Assembly (NCBI GenBank): GCA_022774485.1
Contig: JALFLX010000008.1
Coordinates: forward strand, 1-7,110
Direction: 5' to 3'
Length of the DNA: 7,110 nt
Source: Bacilli bacterium
GTDB taxonomy: Bacteria; Bacillota_I; Bacilli_A; RFN20; CAG-288
The translations under genes were made by a program, and so were the position numbers. How positions within the stretch are numbered: the first letter of the stretch is position 1; every line of letters starts with the position of its first letter. This document shows positions 4,857-7,110 of the stretch, one piece after another. The notes beneath the pieces are model-generated. The model saw nothing but the letters and a program-made list of their open reading frames with translations. It was not told where the DNA came from and ran no database searches.

Positions 4857-6672
4857 AACTGAAGAGCGCATTCCGATATTCTTCTCGGTCGATGACCGCT
4901 TTGTCCCTTGCCTTGTAGTTGCTCTCAACTCTATTGTGAAGAATACCAACAGCAGAAACACCTTAGAGATTCACATTTTATACACAGAACTCTCTCAGAG
5001 AAGTTTTGATTTGCTTAGAGAATTCCAAAGCAAAAGAGTATCAGTTCAATTCGATGATTGTTCTGATTACCTAAGAGCCATCACGGACCGTCTTCCGATT
5101 CGTGACTACTATTCTAAGACAACATATTATCGTCTCTTTATTGCGGACATGTTCCCAGAGCTTGATAAAGTGCTCTATCTCGACAGCGATATCATTGTTT
5201 TAGGAGATGTCGCTGACTTATATCATCACGATATCGGAGACAATATCTTGGGTGCGTCTGTTGATCGCGTCATGAAACTTCCTGAGTGCAAGCTTTATGC
5301 TGAGAAAGCATTAGGTATCGATGCGAACGCCTATTTTAACGCGGGTGTATTAATCATCAACACGAAAGAATTTAGACATTATGAAATCTTAGAGAAGTTC
5401 ATCTCTATGTTAAGTTTTGTTACTTTTGTTGTCGCTCAAGACCAAGATTATCTCAATGTCATCTGCAAAGATCATGTCAAAATCATCAAAGGAGTCTGGG
5501 ATGTTGAGACTTGTGTTCCGGTTGAGTTTGATGAGAGCGAATTTAGAATTATTCACTACAATATGGCAAACAAACCTTGGCATTATAAAGATGCGAAATA
5601 CGCGGATTATTTCTGGAAGTACGCCAAGGATACAAAGGTCTATGATGAGATGGTAAAAGAGATGGAGAACTATCCGGATTCTGAGAAAGAAAAAGATGAG
5701 AAGGTTGTTCCATTCATCTTAGAAACTTGCTTAAAAGAAGTAGAAAAACCTGATAACTATCTCAAGAAGATGGATGCTTTAAGAAACAAAGATCGTGTCG
5801 AGATTCGTGAGAAAATCGAAACATTTGAACAAGAAGGAAAATTTGATGTTGATGTTGAAAATGATCCGCCTTCTCGCATGCTGATGCCCGATGAAGTGGA
5901 CTATCTTCAGGATAAACTCTCGACAAAAATCAATGCCAAAATCGCTTTTTTTGCAGCTCGTCAGTACTTAAAGAGACAAATCAAGAATCACAAGTTCTAT
6001 CTCAAAGAAATCAAAGGACTTGAGAATATTGTCGGTTTGAAATCCGGCGCTGTTATCACTTGTAATCACTTCTCTTCTGATGATTCATTCCTCATTCAGC
6101 TCGCTTATGAAGAGATGGCTCGCTCAAACAAAGAGCTTTTCCACAAAAAGAAGTTCTACCGTGTCATCCGTGAGGGAAATTACACCAATTTCCAAGGCTT
6201 CTTTGGCAAATTGATGAAGTCTTGCAACACTTTGCCTCTCTCTTCGAATTTTAAGACGATGAAGCAGTTTATCATCTCTGTTGACTTCCTTCTTCAGCAA
6301 GGAAACTTTATTCTCTTCTATCCGGAACAGTCCATGTGGTGGAATTATCGTAAACCTAAGCCATTGAAAAAAGGTGCGTTTTCCTTTGCTGCCAATAACC
6401 GTGTTCCTGTCATCCCGGTTTTCATCACGATGAGGGATTCTTTAGAATACAAAGATGACAACGGGTTCCCGCTCCAGGAGTACACCATCCATATTGAAAA
6501 ACCGATTTTACCGGACCCGGATTACACTTGCGATGAAAATGCTGTTAAAATGATGGAGGAGAACTATCAGCTCTGGAAGTCAATCTATGAAGAGACTTAT
6601 GGTTTTGCTCTCTCCTACACCACCAAAGAGGAAGTCTTAGAACAGAAAGAAATGCTGAAGCGAGTGAGATAA
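4849..6672 (+). CDS. Fusion protein: GT8 glycosyltransferase + PlsC-like acyltransferase
   Basis: A 607-aa two-domain protein. The N-terminal GT8 domain (about 8-265) has FFSVDDRFVPCLVVALNSI, TTYYRLFIADMFP (91-103), DxD in YLDSDIIVLGD (D112, D114), YFNAGVLIINTK (162-173), AQDQDYLN (196-203) and the full HYNMANKPW (236-244). A charged, probably helical linker with no membrane segment covers about 266-380. The C-terminal acyltransferase domain (about 390-590) has CNHFSSDD with H-x4-D (H407, D412), KLMKSCNTLPL (454-464), FYPEQSMWWNY (490-500) and NRVPVIPVF. This domain resembles the standalone acyltransferase of the operon (LPL...MK.F...YPE...W..Y...P), showing a duplication. Catalytic residues of both halves look intact, so the protein may glycosylate and acylate the same product in sequence. 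The start has Shine-Dalgarno AAGAAGG at 4834-4840 and overlaps the previous gene by 8 bases. The stop shares one base with the next ATG (TAATG). Confidence 0.9.
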   Translation: MNKTEERIPIFFSVDDRFVPCLVVALNSIVKNTNSRNTLEIHILYTELSQRSFDLLREFQSKRVSVQFDDCSDYLRAITDRLPIRDYYSKTTYYRLFIADMFPELDKVLYLDSDIIVLGDVADLYHHDIGDNILGASVDRVMKLPECKLYAEKALGIDANAYFNAGVLIINTKEFRHYEILEKFISMLSFVTFVVAQDQDYLNVICKDHVKIIKGVWDVETCVPVEFDESEFRIIHYNMANKPWHYKDAKYADYFWKYAKDTKVYDEMVKEMENYPDSEKEKDEKVVPFILETCLKEVEKPDNYLKKMDALRNKDRVEIREKIETFEQEGKFDVDVENDPPSRMLMPDEVDYLQDKLSTKINAKIAFFAARQYLKRQIKNHKFYLKEIKGLENIVGLKSGAVITCNHFSSDDSFLIQLAYEEMARSNKELFHKKKFYRVIREGNYTNFQGFFGKLMKSCNTLPLSSNFKTMKQFIISVDFLLQQGNFILFYPEQSMWWNYRKPKPLKKGAFSFAANNRVPVIPVFITMRDSLEYKDDNGFPLQEYTIHIEKPILPDPDYTCDENAVKMMEENYQLWKSIYEETYGFALSYTTKEEVLEQKEMLKRVR

Positions 6673-7110
6673 TGAAAAAACAAGGGTATTATCGGCTGAT
6701 TCAAAAAGGTGACCTTACCTACTTTGATTTGTTAAAAGTCAACGAGAGTGAGAAAACGATAACTTATCTGAACGAATGCACTGGCGATTCCTTTTCCAAA
6801 AAGGACTATAAGTTTTGCCGATTCAAAAAATTTGAAAAACACCTCGATGAATACAGCGAGAAGAAATATCGATATCTCAGTCTTGACGGAGCGAAAGACC
6901 GCCTTTCTAGCAGCGACTCACTCGATGCGTTGAATCTGAAATTCCCGTTAGAAAAACTGATTGAATGCTCTCGCATCCGCCCTGCCAAAGGGGATTATTA
7001 TCGTCTCGATTATGTCAAGAATATGCTCAAAGCCTATCAGGAAGATAAAATCAACAAGTTCTATCTGAGAAACTGGGTGACTCTTTTCTCATTTTGTTTG
7101 GAGGAGAGCT
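6672..7110 (+). CDS. Unrecognised protein, 5' part only
   Basis: The frame opens with ATG at 6672, overlapping the stop of the fusion gene by one base (TAATG), and stays open to the window end, giving 146 residues with no stop. The protein starts MKKQGYYRLIQKGDLTYFDLL, is rich in Lys, Tyr, Asp and Leu, and has no signal peptide or membrane helix in the visible part. I do not recognise a domain. It has a mixed strand-helix character, with a likely helix around KNMLKAYQEDKINKFYL (113-129). The base composition looks like that of its neighbours. Only a weak GAAG-type ribosome site precedes it, so translation is probably coupled to the fusion gene. Membership of the glycosyltransferase/acyltransferase operon is the only clue to role. 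Confidence 0.7.
   Translation, partial: MKKQGYYRLIQKGDLTYFDLLKVNESEKTITYLNECTGDSFSKKDYKFCRFKKFEKHLDEYSEKKYRYLSLDGAKDRLSSSDSLDALNLKFPLEKLIECSRIRPAKGDYYRLDYVKNMLKAYQEDKINKFYLRNWVTLFSFCLEES

Overview
The window looks like chromosomal DNA from a low-to-moderate G+C Gram-positive bacterium. A member of the Bacillota, perhaps near Erysipelotrichia or the Mollicutes relatives, is my best guess. The reasons are an envelope enzyme of the lipoteichoic acid synthase / phosphoglycerol transferase superfamily, GT8 glycosyltransferases beside PlsC-like acyltransferases, a family I pyrophosphatase, purine-rich Shine-Dalgarno sites and TATAAT promoters. TGA works as a stop, so this is not the Mycoplasma code. 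The taxon is inferred from gene content only. There are no RNA genes, mobile elements or CRISPR arrays. Both ends cut through genes.

Left block (1-1516, + strand): the 3' end of a membrane-anchored GT2 glycosyltransferase overlaps an inorganic pyrophosphatase (ppa) by ATGA. One base after ppa comes a 101-aa HicB-like protein with no HicA toxin beside it. This block meets the next gene tail to tail, with a 47-bp overlap of coding sequence.

Middle (1470-3068, - strand): a three-helix membrane protein with an extracellular sulfatase-fold catalytic domain. Its motifs resemble OpgB/MdoB phosphoglycerol transferases more than classical LtaS.

Right block (3248-7110, + strand): a tightly overlapping operon. 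It encodes a PlsC-like acyltransferase, a GT8 glycosyltransferase, a 607-aa protein that fuses a GT8 domain to a second PlsC-like acyltransferase, and the start of an unrecognised protein. The two acyltransferase domains are visibly related, so the operon carries the same pair of activities once as separate proteins and once fused.

The phosphoglycerol transferase and the acyltransferase operon are divergently transcribed from one AT-rich intergenic region. Each start codon lacks a Shine-Dalgarno site and has a perfect TATAAT 6 or 7 bases upstream, so both messages may be leaderless. Taken together, the sugar transfer, acyl transfer and glycerophosphate transfer functions suggest assembly and decoration of an acylated surface glycolipid or teichoic-acid-like molecule. 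That pathway is inference; the domain calls rest on visible motifs.
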